Source: Chloroflexota bacterium (GTDB lineage Bacteria; Chloroflexota; Anaerolineae; CG2-30-64-16). Taken from it: a DNA stretch of 18,186 bases. Position numbers and translations under genes: made by a program. Below, piece by piece: positions 6,561 to 14,365 of the stretch (position 1 is the stretch's first letter; each line of letters opens with the position of its first letter). The DNA lies in contig JAKPQT010000150.1 in the NCBI GenBank assembly GCA_029555885.1, forward strand, positions 1-18,186, given 5' to 3'. The notes below the pieces were generated by a model that worked only from the letters and a program-made list of their open reading frames with translations, searched no databases and was not told the DNA's origin.

Positions 6561-9500
6561 TCAGCCCTGGTTGCGCGCGTTCACGGCCTCCCACTCGGCC
6601 ACAATCTCCCGATTCATCCTGACGTTCTCCAGCCAGCTCCGCTGCAATGCCGGATCGGGGATCCGGCCTGCAACGAACAGGACGCGCTGGTAGGCGTGAC
6701 GGAGCTGCTCTTCCGCCTCTGCGGGGCGGCCCAGGGCCGTGAGGATGCGCGCCGCGGTATGGAAATTGCGCTCAGGCATGAACGGCGTTGCGCCGATGAT
6801 GTTCATGGCCTCGGTCATCAGGGCGAGGGCGGTTTCCGGTGCGCCGAGCGCAAGGTGGATCTCAGCGGCAACGCGGCGAACTTCTGTGCGTTCAACCGGA
6901 ATCGACGGATTGTCTGCAAACAGAGCCATGGCTCGCTCGGCCAGCGGCAAGGCGCGACGGATGTCCTCTGGCTCGCCCAGCAACAGCAGGGCATGGGCAA
7001 ACAAGCCCAGCACGTTGGCAGCGATAAATTCGGCGCCGGCGCGGTCCACTCCGGCGCTGGCCTGTTCCAGGTACATGAGAGACGTCTGCCTGTCCCCCAG
7101 CACGGCTTTCAACCACCCCAGGAAGGTCAGCACCTCAAGCTCCGTGGCGCTGTCCATGACCCCCTGCGCGATGGCGGCATCCATCTGTGCGCGCACGGTC
7201 TGCACGATTGTCATCGCCTGGTCGTATTGGCCCAGGCGCGCCAGAAAGTCCGCCCGGCGCAGCCGCAGCTTGTTGAGGGCGTACTCGTTCGTTGCCAGGC
7301 AGGGCTTTGCCAGCATCTCCTCAAGAAAATCGAGCGCTCCGGCGTAATCCCCGCGCCAGCTATAGTGGAAGAAAGCGAGATTCTCCGCGGCCATCATTGC
7401 GGCGAGGGCCGACGTGGCGGTCTCGGCCACGCTGAGCGCGTCGCGGAGGTAAGCCTCGGCTTTCACGGCGTCGCCCAGCCAGGCGTGCGCCAGGCCGATG
7501 ACGTTGAGCGCGTGGCTCTCCTCGACGCGGTCGCCGACGGCCCGGTGCAGCGCCAGCGCAGCCTCAGCGTATGGCAGCGCAGCCTCGAACTGCGACTGCT
7601 CCAGGTATACGATGGCCACACGGCGGAGGCTGGTCGCCTCCTGCCGCTTGTCGCCCGCCTGCCGGCTGAGTGCCACCGCCTCCTGCACAGCCGCGAGCGC
7701 GGCCCCATATTCACTGAGGTCGCTCAACGTCAGCGATAAGGTGTGGAGCGTGGCGGCTGCCTCGTTCATCTGGCCGCCCTCACGGAACCGCTGGGCGGAC
7801 TTCTCCAGCATGGTGCGGCTGCGCTGCAGGTCCATGCGCGTGCGCGCATCATAGCCGAGCAAGCGCAGCGCGTGGCCCTCCCGCGCCTTGTCGCCCAGTT
7901 GCGCGGCCAATTCAGCAGCCTGCTGTGCTGGACCACGAGCACGGAGGTTTTCCATTTTCATGTAGTAGTCGGCGAGGGCCATCAGTGCGTCGCAGCGCCG
8001 CGCGGGGTCGTTCAGCCGGTCAGCCAGGGCCAGCAGTTCCTCTACGTCAGCCCGCTGCTCCGCACGGCGCGCCACCAGGTCGAAGGTCTGGCTGCGGGCC
8101 AGCAGAACGTCGAAGCGCTCGGCTGGCGTTTCGGGCATGAGGGCCAGGGCCGCGCTGTAGGCTGCAATGGCGTTGTCGTTGGCATAGACCCGCCGCGCCC
8201 GGTCGCCGGCGCGTCGGTAGTGATGCCGTGCCTGAACGGCATCACCGGCTGCATCGTAGTGATAGGCGAGGGCCGCGTCGTCGTCCGGGCGCAGGGTGCG
8301 GATGGCGTCCGCCACGCGGCGGTGCAGGCGTCGCCGGCGCAGTCCGCTGACATTCTCGCGCAGGGTGTTAAGCGTCAGGTTGTGCTCGAAGCGGAAGCGT
8401 TCGCTGCCTGCATCCCGGTTGCCGGTGGCCGGCACCTCGATGACCAGCTGGCCGCGCTGAGCAGCCTCGAGCGCGTCGATAAGCCTGTCCTCATCGGCGT
8501 CGCTCGCCGCCTGCAAGGTGGCGAAATCGAACTCGCGCCCGATGATGGCGGCAAGCCGGAGGACCTCCTGGCGCTCCGGCGAGAGTTTGTCGATGCGCGC
8601 CTGGACGGCGAGCCTCACGCTCTGGGGCAAGCGGACACGGCTCATATCGGGCGGAAAGTGCCAGCAGACGGTACCGTCACCTGTGCAGTAGATGCCGCTG
8701 TCTTCGATGAGCGCCTTGCAGACTTCCTCGATGTAGAAGAGGTTGCCCTCGGTTTCGCGATAGATGTCCGCAGCAAACGAGTCAGGGACCTCCTGTTGGA
8801 ACATGACCTGCAGCAGTTCGGTGGTCTGCTCCAGCGTGAACGGAGTGAGCCGGATGCGCTGCGCCAGCCGCTCGCGGGTCAGGTCCAGCACGATCTGGCC
8901 TAACGGCCGCGCTGCGTCCAGCTCGTTCTCCCGATAGGTCAGGACGATGAGGAGCTTGAGGCAGTACATCCGGCTGCGGCGGGCAAGGTGGCGAATCAGG
9001 CTCAAGGTGCTGCTGTCGGCCCAGTGGATATCCTCGATGACGATCAGCAGCGGGGAGGCGGTGCTTTTCGTGGCGCCGGCAGGCTTTCTGCGCATGGCCG
9101 GTGCGCTGGTTTGACCGGTCCACTCACCCTCGATGAGCGCGGCGCAGGCTGCGACCACGCTGTCATAGAGCCGCTGCTGCTCGGCCTCCGGCGACAGCGC
9201 CGGGCTTTCGCTCAACTCTGGGTAGCGGCTGCGCAACTCAGGCGAAACCTTGATCAGGTCGCCCAGGACCAAGTCGGGCAGGCCCAGCCGGGTGTCCTCC
9301 GCCAGAAACGCGCTGATGAGTTGGGTCACAGGCGCGTAGGGCGCGCTCCCCTCGGCATAGCACTCGGCGTGCAGCACGCGGCCGCGTGACACTTCGGCCA
9401 ACGCGCGGATGGCGCGGACAAAGGGCGTCTTGCCGACGCCGGCATCGCCGCTCACCAAGAGCACGTGCTCGCTCTGGGCATCTGGCTCGACCGTCGCGCG

Positions 9501-10469
9501 ATGCCATACGACCTTTGCATCGGTCAGCTCGCGGTCGCGTCCGACCAACCGGCCACGCACGAGGCGATCCAGAGGCGAGAGTTCCGGGGCGACGGTCGTG
9601 CTCAACATCAAGTCGGTGCTCTTGCGCGCGATACGGTCGAGGATGCGCCCGACCTCGGCAGCCGAGGCAGGACGATCCTCCCGACGCTTGCTCATCAGCT
9701 TGAGGATGAGGGCTTCGAGCGGACGTGGGATCTGCGGGTTATACGTCGTGGGCGGCACGATCGGCGCGTGAAGATGCTGCGAGATGATGGTGAGCGGGTC
9801 GTTGCCGCCGAAGGGGAGACGTCCTGCGGCCAGCTCGTACAGCATGACGCCCAGCGCGTACAGGTCGGCGCGGCCGTCAAGCTCCTGCCCCAGCGCTTGT
9901 TCCGGCGGCAGGTAGTATACCGTGCCGACCACGCCGTCCTCGGTGGTGACGCGCGACGCGGTGGAGCGGGCCAACCCGAAGTCCGTGAGTTTTATGAGCA
10001 GGGCAGGGGCGTTATCTGCGTCCGCGGCATCTGTGGTCCGGGCGGTAGATGGCTGGCCCACAAGAATCACATTCTCGGGTTTCAGGTCGCGGTGGATGAT
10101 ATTGTGACGGTGCGCGTGATCCAACGCCGCGCAGACCTGCTGCGCAATCTCGACCAGCTCATCCAGATTTGTGGGCTTGCGATCATAGAGCGAGACACCC
10201 GACAGGAGCTCCATGACAATGAAGGGCGCGCCATCAGCCTCGCCTGCGTCGTACAGCGTGACGATGTTGGGATGGTTCAACCGGGCGACGGCCTGTGCCT
10301 CCCGCAATAGGCGGGCCCGGCCCTCGGTGCCCAGGGCAGAGCGGTTCAGAACTTTGACGGCGACATCACGCTCCAGCAACAGGTCGTGGCCGAGATAGAC
10401 CACGCCCATACCGCCCTGTCCCAGCGCGTCATCCAGGCGGTAGCGCCCGTTCAGTATGGTCTTATCCAT
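6561..10469 (-). CDS. Ser/Thr protein kinase - AAA ATPase - TPR multidomain regulator
   Basis: A 1302-residue predicted signalling protein. The N-terminal Hanks-type kinase (about 8-280) has the glycine loop GQGGMGVVY at 17-25, Lys39, catalytic HRDLKPEN at 126-133 and DFG at 163-165, so it should be active. It carries a short Ala/Asp-rich insert just before DFG (about 138-156). A P-loop ATPase follows (about 308-640), opening with LVGRDRE, with Walker A GDAGVGKT at 341-348 and Walker B LLIVIEDIHWAD at 474-485, as in the ATPase modules of guanylate/adenylate cyclase-like and LuxR-type regulators. From about 720 to the end is a helical region of TPR-like repeats, probably a protein-binding surface. 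No transmembrane helix is seen. The ATG at 10469 lies inside the end of the upstream phosphatase gene (8-bp overlap), with AAAAGGG upstream. Its targets are unknown. Confidence 0.92.
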   Translation of the reverse strand: MDKTILNGRYRLDDALGQGGMGVVYLGHDLLLERDVAVKVLNRSALGTEGRARLLREAQAVARLNHPNIVTLYDAGEADGAPFIVMELLSGVSLYDRKPTNLDELVEIAQQVCAALDHAHRHNIIHRDLKPENVILVGQPSTARTTDAADADNAPALLIKLTDFGLARSTASRVTTEDGVVGTVYYLPPEQALGQELDGRADLYALGVMLYELAAGRLPFGGNDPLTIISQHLHAPIVPPTTYNPQIPRPLEALILKLMSKRREDRPASAAEVGRILDRIARKSTDLMLSTTVAPELSPLDRLVRGRLVGRDRELTDAKVVWHRATVEPDAQSEHVLLVSGDAGVGKTPFVRAIRALAEVSRGRVLHAECYAEGSAPYAPVTQLISAFLAEDTRLGLPDLVLGDLIKVSPELRSRYPELSESPALSPEAEQQRLYDSVVAACAALIEGEWTGQTSAPAMRRKPAGATKSTASPLLIVIEDIHWADSSTLSLIRHLARRSRMYCLKLLIVLTYRENELDAARPLGQIVLDLTRERLAQRIRLTPFTLEQTTELLQVMFQQEVPDSFAADIYRETEGNLFYIEEVCKALIEDSGIYCTGDGTVCWHFPPDMSRVRLPQSVRLAVQARIDKLSPERQEVLRLAAIIGREFDFATLQAASDADEDRLIDALEAAQRGQLVIEVPATGNRDAGSERFRFEHNLTLNTLRENVSGLRRRRLHRRVADAIRTLRPDDDAALAYHYDAAGDAVQARHHYRRAGDRARRVYANDNAIAAYSAALALMPETPAERFDVLLARSQTFDLVARRAEQRADVEELLALADRLNDPARRCDALMALADYYMKMENLRARGPAQQAAELAAQLGDKAREGHALRLLGYDARTRMDLQRSRTMLEKSAQRFREGGQMNEAAATLHTLSLTLSDLSEYGAALAAVQEAVALSRQAGDKRQEATSLRRVAIVYLEQSQFEAALPYAEAALALHRAVGDRVEESHALNVIGLAHAWLGDAVKAEAYLRDALSVAETATSALAAMMAAENLAFFHYSWRGDYAGALDFLEEMLAKPCLATNEYALNKLRLRRADFLARLGQYDQAMTIVQTVRAQMDAAIAQGVMDSATELEVLTFLGWLKAVLGDRQTSLMYLEQASAGVDRAGAEFIAANVLGLFAHALLLLGEPEDIRRALPLAERAMALFADNPSIPVERTEVRRVAAEIHLALGAPETALALMTEAMNIIGATPFMPERNFHTAARILTALGRPAEAEEQLRHAYQRVLFVAGRIPDPALQRSWLENVRMNREIVAEWEAVNARNQG

Positions 10470-11772
10470 TTACAACCCTTTTGAGAGCCACCAGCGTCAC
10501 GTCGTCGGCAGGGGGCACGGGGCCGATGAAGTCGCGCACAGACTGCTCGACCGCTGTAACCAGGTCTGTAGCCGAATTATGCTGGCAGGAACCCATCAGC
10601 GCAAGCAGGCGCTCTTCGCCGTACAGCCCGGTGTTGCTGGCCTCCGTGTCTTCTTCACCCGCGGTGAAACTGCTTGCCTCGGTGACGCCGTCTGTGTAGA
10701 GTAATACGCTGTCGCCTGTCGCAAGTTGCACGATGCCTGTTTCGTAGGCTGCATCATCGATCATGCCCAGAATCATGCCGGTGCGCGGGAGCCACAGCAA
10801 CTCGCCGGTCGTGCGGCAGAGCAGGCCGGGATTGTGCCCCGCGTTGACATAGGTCAGGGTGCCGGTGTGCGCGTTGACTTCGCCGTAGAACAGGGTGATG
10901 AACATGCCGCCGGAGGCGTCAGCGCAGATGAGCCGGTTGGCCTGCCTGAAGGCCTCTGCGGGTGAAGGGGCGGCGATGAGACTGGCGCGCACGATGCTGC
11001 GCGTCAAGGCCATAACCAGCGCGGCAGGCATCCCCTTGTCCGCCACATCAGCGATGACGATGCCCAGCCGGTCGTCATCGAGCGGAACGAAATCGTAGTA
11101 GTCGCCCGCGACCTGGCGCGCGGGATACCACCGGGCGGCCAGCTCCCAGCCGGGTAGGACGGGTGCGAGCTGCGGCAGCAAGCCCACCTGCACCTCCCGC
11201 GCCATCTGGAGCTCGCGCTCCAGCCGGCCCTTCTCGACCGCGGACTGATACAGCCGTGCGTTCTCGATGGCGATGGCCGCGCTGGATGCAATGGAGACGA
11301 GCAGCTCGAGGTCGGCGGGTGTGAACAGCCCTGCATGCAGCCGATTATCGACATAGATGACGCCGGTGATCTCCCCGCGCACGACGAGGGGGGCGCAGAG
11401 AATAGCGCGAAGGCCGAGCGTCACGATGCTCTGGCGCATCGAGAAGCGGTTGTCCTGCTGCGCGTCGCTGCTGAGCACCGGCTGGCCGTCGCGCGCAACC
11501 TGCTCGGTCACCCCGCGCGAGACCTGGAAGCCTGGCGCGGCGATCGTGCGCTGATCCATGCCGCGCGCGACGCGGAAGGAGAGCGTGCCGTCAGGTTCCT
11601 TCAGCATGACGAAACCGCGCTCGGCGCGGACTGCGGCGATGACTTCATCCATGACCCGGTTGAGCACCTCGTCCAGATCCAGCGACGAGCTGAAGTGCTG
11701 AGATAGGCGGGCGAGAAGCGCCAGTCGTTCCGCAGACTGCGCCCCTGAGAATAGTGAGTCGGATTGCGTCAC
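10462..11772 (-). CDS. GAF domain-containing PP2C-type (SpoIIE/RsbU) protein phosphatase
   Basis: Predicted Mn/Mg-dependent Ser/Thr phosphatase, 436 residues. A GAF sensor domain occupies about 20-175. A short helical linker (about 176-200) leads to the SpoIIE/RsbU-type PP2C domain. Metal-binding motifs are present: VAGDYYDF at 221-228 (Asp224), IADVADKGMPAALVMA at 240-255 (Asp242), LYTDGVTE at 358-365 (Asp361) and ADDVTLV at 422-428 (Asp424). The start is the GTG at 11772, preceded on the minus strand by AGGAG with 5-nt spacing. Such enzymes often act on anti-sigma antagonists, but none is encoded nearby. The immediately overlapping downstream gene is a protein kinase, which suggests the two oppose each other on shared substrates or on the kinase itself. 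Confidence 0.94.
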   Translation of the reverse strand: MTQSDSLFSGAQSAERLALLARLSQHFSSSLDLDEVLNRVMDEVIAAVRAERGFVMLKEPDGTLSFRVARGMDQRTIAAPGFQVSRGVTEQVARDGQPVLSSDAQQDNRFSMRQSIVTLGLRAILCAPLVVRGEITGVIYVDNRLHAGLFTPADLELLVSIASSAAIAIENARLYQSAVEKGRLERELQMAREVQVGLLPQLAPVLPGWELAARWYPARQVAGDYYDFVPLDDDRLGIVIADVADKGMPAALVMALTRSIVRASLIAAPSPAEAFRQANRLICADASGGMFITLFYGEVNAHTGTLTYVNAGHNPGLLCRTTGELLWLPRTGMILGMIDDAAYETGIVQLATGDSVLLYTDGVTEASSFTAGEEDTEASNTGLYGEERLLALMGSCQHNSATDLVTAVEQSVRDFIGPVPPADDVTLVALKRVVNG

Positions 11773-11820
11773 GTTGGCTCCTGTGCGAGAGGCAGCGATG
11801 CAGGTTTGTATCGTATCTGT

Positions 11821-11850
11821 ATCATATCACGGCACAGGGGCTTCTCACAA
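11821..11850 (-). promoter_or_regulatory. Promoter for the phosphatase-kinase operon (extended -10)
   Basis: Read on the minus strand, TTGTGA (complement of 11845-11850) is followed after 18 bp by TATGAT (complement of 11821-11826). TGA stands directly before the -10, giving an extended -10 of the TGnTATAAT kind. It would start transcription about 40 nt ahead of the GTG at 11772, leaving a leader that contains the AGGAG ribosome binding site. Expression is not proven. Confidence 0.55.
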
Positions 11851-11930
11851 GGCACTTCACTGTGATCTGTGCCAGATGCGTTTCGTGTTAAGGGCCGGGG
11901 CCAGCTTTGCTCTTACGATGGGGGGCTTGC

Positions 11931-11960
11931 TTGCATGCGGCTGCCCGTACATGGTAGCAT
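11931..11960 (+). promoter_or_regulatory. Sigma-70-type promoter, apparently leaderless, for the glycosyltransferase
   Basis: TTGCAT (11931-11936) and TAGCAT (11955-11960) are 18 bp apart. The -10 box ends 7 nt before the GTG at 11968, the same spacing as at the mevalonate kinase promoter, and no Shine-Dalgarno sequence precedes that GTG. An alternative in-frame ATG at 11959 would lie inside the -10 box. The -35 match is moderate (4/6), so confidence is limited. Confidence 0.5.
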
Positions 11961-11967
11961 GTTGGAC

Positions 11968-13152
11968 GTGACCCACTCACCGTTCCGTATCGCCTTGGTC
12001 GCGCCCTTTGGCTTGCGCGCTAAAGGCACGGCACGCGCCCGCTGCCTGCCGCTCAGCAAGGCGCTCGCGCGGCGCGGGCACGCGGTCGCCCTGTTCATCC
12101 CGCCCTACGACAGTCCTTCAGATGATGGGCAGCACTGGGTCGAGGATGGGGTCGCGGTGATCAACGTGCCCTTACCGCCGGGCCTGGGGCGGGGAAGCCC
12201 GGCGCAGGCCGTCTGGCACGCCTGGCTGGGCTGGCGCACCTATTGCGTCGTGTCCGCCTGGCAGCCGCAGATAGTCCACGCGTTCAAGCCGAAGGGCCCC
12301 TCCGGGCTCGCTGCCACGCTGCTGTGGCTGGCGCAGCACGCAGCGCGTCCTCGCCTCGTCGTGGACAGCGATGACTGGGAGGGTCCGGGCGGCTGGAACG
12401 ATGACCCACGCGTCGCGTACTCGGCCATGCAGCGCCGCTTTTTTGCATGGCAGGAACGTTATGGCCTGGGCCACGCGGATGCCTGGACGGTCGCCAGCGT
12501 GTGCCTGCGCGAGCGCGCGATTGCATTCGGCGCTGCGCCTGAGCGCGTGCACGTGCTCCACAACGGCCTTTCGGACTTCGGCCAGACATTGCTGCGGGCT
12601 GAGCTGTGTAAGCAGGAGAACAGCCTTGCCGTATTGCTCTATACGCGCTTTGCCGGGGTGGTGCCGGCGGAGGTCGCGGCCCTGTGGGCGCAGGTGCGGG
12701 CTGTGCAGCCGGATGCCACGCTCACGGTGATCGGGCGAGGGGTGGGGGGCGAGGAGCAGGCGCTGGCTGATGTGCCGGGGATCGTGCTGGCCGGATGGCA
12801 CGAGCCGGCTGAACTCCCCACCCTGTTTGCGCGTCACGCGCTGGCGATTGTGCCGTGGGCTGACACGCCGGGGAACCGCGCCCGGCACAGCGCAAAGGTG
12901 CTGGAACTGATGGCCGCGGGGCTGCCGGTGGTGGCGTATGGCGTGGGCGAGCTGCCCGCAACGCTGGGCGACGCCGGGGTCATCGTCCCGCCTGGCGACC
13001 GGGAGGCATTTGTCGGTGCGGTAACCACCCTGCTGTGCGACCCGGCACGCGCCGCACGGCTTGGCGCGGCAGCGCGTGCGCGGGTTGCCGGGCACTTCGA
13101 TTGGGATGCGCTGGCTGAGATTGCGCTCTGCGCCTATGGGTATGGCGCGTGA
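11968..13152 (+). CDS. Glycosyltransferase, GT-B fold (group 1 / GT4-like)
   Basis: Predicted sugar transferase of 394 residues, probably acting on cell-envelope glycans or glycolipids from the cytoplasmic face. The N-terminal Rossmann half starts RIALVAPFGLRAKGTARARCLPL (starting at residue 7), with the Gly-rich acceptor-side loop and a later HAFKPKGPSG at 104-113. The C-terminal half contains LTVIGRG (252-258), VLAGWHEPAELPTLF (273-287) and the nucleotide-sugar site AKVLELMAAGLPVVAYGVGE (309-328), where Glu313 and the following Gly/Glu fit the family's EX7E-like motif. I placed the start at the GTG 11968; the open frame reaches back to 11869, but those residues do not look like a glycosyltransferase start and would overlap the promoter. 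It shares the TGATG junction with the VanZ-like gene. Donor and acceptor are unknown. Confidence 0.85.
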   Translation: MTHSPFRIALVAPFGLRAKGTARARCLPLSKALARRGHAVALFIPPYDSPSDDGQHWVEDGVAVINVPLPPGLGRGSPAQAVWHAWLGWRTYCVVSAWQPQIVHAFKPKGPSGLAATLLWLAQHAARPRLVVDSDDWEGPGGWNDDPRVAYSAMQRRFFAWQERYGLGHADAWTVASVCLRERAIAFGAAPERVHVLHNGLSDFGQTLLRAELCKQENSLAVLLYTRFAGVVPAEVAALWAQVRAVQPDATLTVIGRGVGGEEQALADVPGIVLAGWHEPAELPTLFARHALAIVPWADTPGNRARHSAKVLELMAAGLPVVAYGVGELPATLGDAGVIVPPGDREAFVGAVTTLLCDPARAARLGAAARARVAGHFDWDALAEIALCAYGYGA

Positions 13153-13544
13153 TGAGTGAGAGGCAGGCGCGGGCCTGGCTCGCGCTGCGCTGGGCGTGCG
13201 TGTTCGGCTGGATGGCCCTCATCTTTGCCTTGTCTGCGCAGTCATCCTTCCCGCTGCCGCGCGTGCTGTGGGATGACTTGTATGACATTGCGGGTCACCT
13301 GGGGGTGTACGCGGTGCTGGCTGGGCTGTTGCGGTGGGCGCTGGCCGGAGCGAGGGTGCGGCGTCCAGGCTTGTGGGCGTTCGTGCTGGCGGTGCTCTAT
13401 GGCATCAGCGACGAGTTCCACCAGAGTTTTGTGCCGGGCCGCCATCCGGATATCTTCGACGTGGCGACCGATGCGGTTGGGGCATGGGCAGGGTTACGGT
13501 TGTTGCGGCCGCGGAACGGCAGAGTGAGCGGTGATCCGGACTGA
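13152..13544 (+). CDS. VanZ-like family membrane protein
   Basis: A 130-residue integral membrane protein. Four hydrophobic segments lie at about 10-28, 46-65, 74-85 and 101-118. The family pattern is clear: FALSAQSSFPLP (25-36), a His/Tyr pair in GHLGVYAVLAGLL (48-60), YGISDEFHQSFVPGRHPD (83-100) and DVATDAVGAWAG (103-114). VanZ of Enterococcus modestly raises teicoplanin resistance, but most relatives, including standalone ones like this, have no proven role, so a resistance function should not be inferred. The ATG at 13152 shares one base with the glycosyltransferase stop (TGATG); a GTG at 13149 would add one residue. The two genes are probably one operon. It ends 26 bp from the convergent scpA, with no hairpin terminator visible. 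Confidence 0.85.
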   Translation: MSERQARAWLALRWACVFGWMALIFALSAQSSFPLPRVLWDDLYDIAGHLGVYAVLAGLLRWALAGARVRRPGLWAFVLAVLYGISDEFHQSFVPGRHPDIFDVATDAVGAWAGLRLLRPRNGRVSGDPD

Positions 13545-13570
13545 GATCAGGTTCGGGTGTTGGCGGCGCG

Positions 13571-14353
13571 CTACTCGGTTTCTTCCTCCATTTCGTCGTC
13601 TTCCGCCTCGTCCGCTGCTGCCCGGCCTTCGATGTAGATTTCCCCAAAGGGTTCGTCCTGCACTACGTGGATACGGTTGCGCTTCAGCAGCTCGAGCACC
13701 GCAAGCAGGGTGACGATGATTTCGAGGCGGTGATGGGCCTGGCTCAACAGGGAGCGGAACACCACGCGCTCTCCACGGGTGGTTGTCCGGCGGATGAGGC
13801 GAATTTGGTCCTGGATGGTCAATGTGAATGGCACGACCATGCCGTCGGGGATGTCGACTGGCAGCGCCGAGGCGGTGCTGAACGCGCTGCGGGCTGCTGC
13901 GAGCAGTTCGCTCAAGGCCGAGGGGTCCGGATCGAGATGGCGTTGGATGTCAGGGGGAGGGGCAGCGCGTCCGTAGGTATGACGGCCTTCCGCCTCGATC
14001 GTGCGCAGCGCGTCGGCGGCCTCCTTGAACCGCTTGTACTCGCGGAGTTGGCGTGCAAGCGCCTCACCCGGGTCTTCCTCCATCTCCTCGGCTGTCTGCC
14101 GGGGCTGAGGCAACAGCAAGCGTGACTTGATCCAGACCAGCCGTGCAGCGACTGTCAGGAATCCCGCGAGAATGTTGGCGGGGACATCGGGCAGCGCGCG
14201 CACGTGGCTGAGGAACTGGTCGGTCACCTGGGCGAGCGATATGACGCTGATGTCCAGCTTCTCGCGCTCGATGAGCTGCAGGAGTAAGTCTAGCGGCCCC
14301 TCGAAGACGGGCAAGTTGACGATGTAAGCGTCGTCGTGCAGGTGTGTGACCAT
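13571..14353 (-). CDS. scpA: Segregation and condensation protein A (kleisin of SMC complex)
   Basis: Kleisin subunit that bridges SMC ATPase heads and, with ScpB, acts in chromosome condensation and segregation. The 260-residue protein opens with the typical ScpA signature: VNLPVFEGPLDLLLQLIERE at 12-31, followed by the SMC-binding helical domain and FLTVAARLVWIKSRLLLP (65-82). The C-terminal winged-helix region (about 195-245) contains the conserved RVVFRSLLSQAHHRLEIIVT and LAVLELLKRNRI segments. The last 15 residues or so are strongly acidic (EDDEMEEETE). The ATG at 14353 comes 12 bp after the stop of the upstream gene, with GAGAGG as a likely ribosome binding site, so the two are co-transcribed. 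scpB, its usual partner, is not in the window. Confidence 0.93.
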   Translation of the reverse strand: MVTHLHDDAYIVNLPVFEGPLDLLLQLIEREKLDISVISLAQVTDQFLSHVRALPDVPANILAGFLTVAARLVWIKSRLLLPQPRQTAEEMEEDPGEALARQLREYKRFKEAADALRTIEAEGRHTYGRAAPPPDIQRHLDPDPSALSELLAAARSAFSTASALPVDIPDGMVVPFTLTIQDQIRLIRRTTTRGERVVFRSLLSQAHHRLEIIVTLLAVLELLKRNRIHVVQDEPFGEIYIEGRAAADEAEDDEMEEETE

Positions 14354-14365
14354 CGTGTGCGCCTC

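Noticed and set aside
6372..8903. Plus-strand open frames of 455 and 386 codons opposite the kinase-ATPase-TPR gene
   Set aside because: They lie wholly within a gene with clear kinase, P-loop and TPR motifs, have no domain match that I can see, and are expected from GC-rich codon bias.
11869..11967. Longer N-terminus for the glycosyltransferase from the ATG at 11869
   Set aside because: The additional residues do not resemble a glycosyltransferase start, and the segment carries a -35/-10 pair correctly spaced for GTG 11968.
13152..13544. Glycopeptide resistance gene (VanZ)
   Set aside because: Only family resemblance supports it; no vanA, vanH, vanX or two-component genes are near, and VanZ-like proteins are common in non-resistant bacteria.
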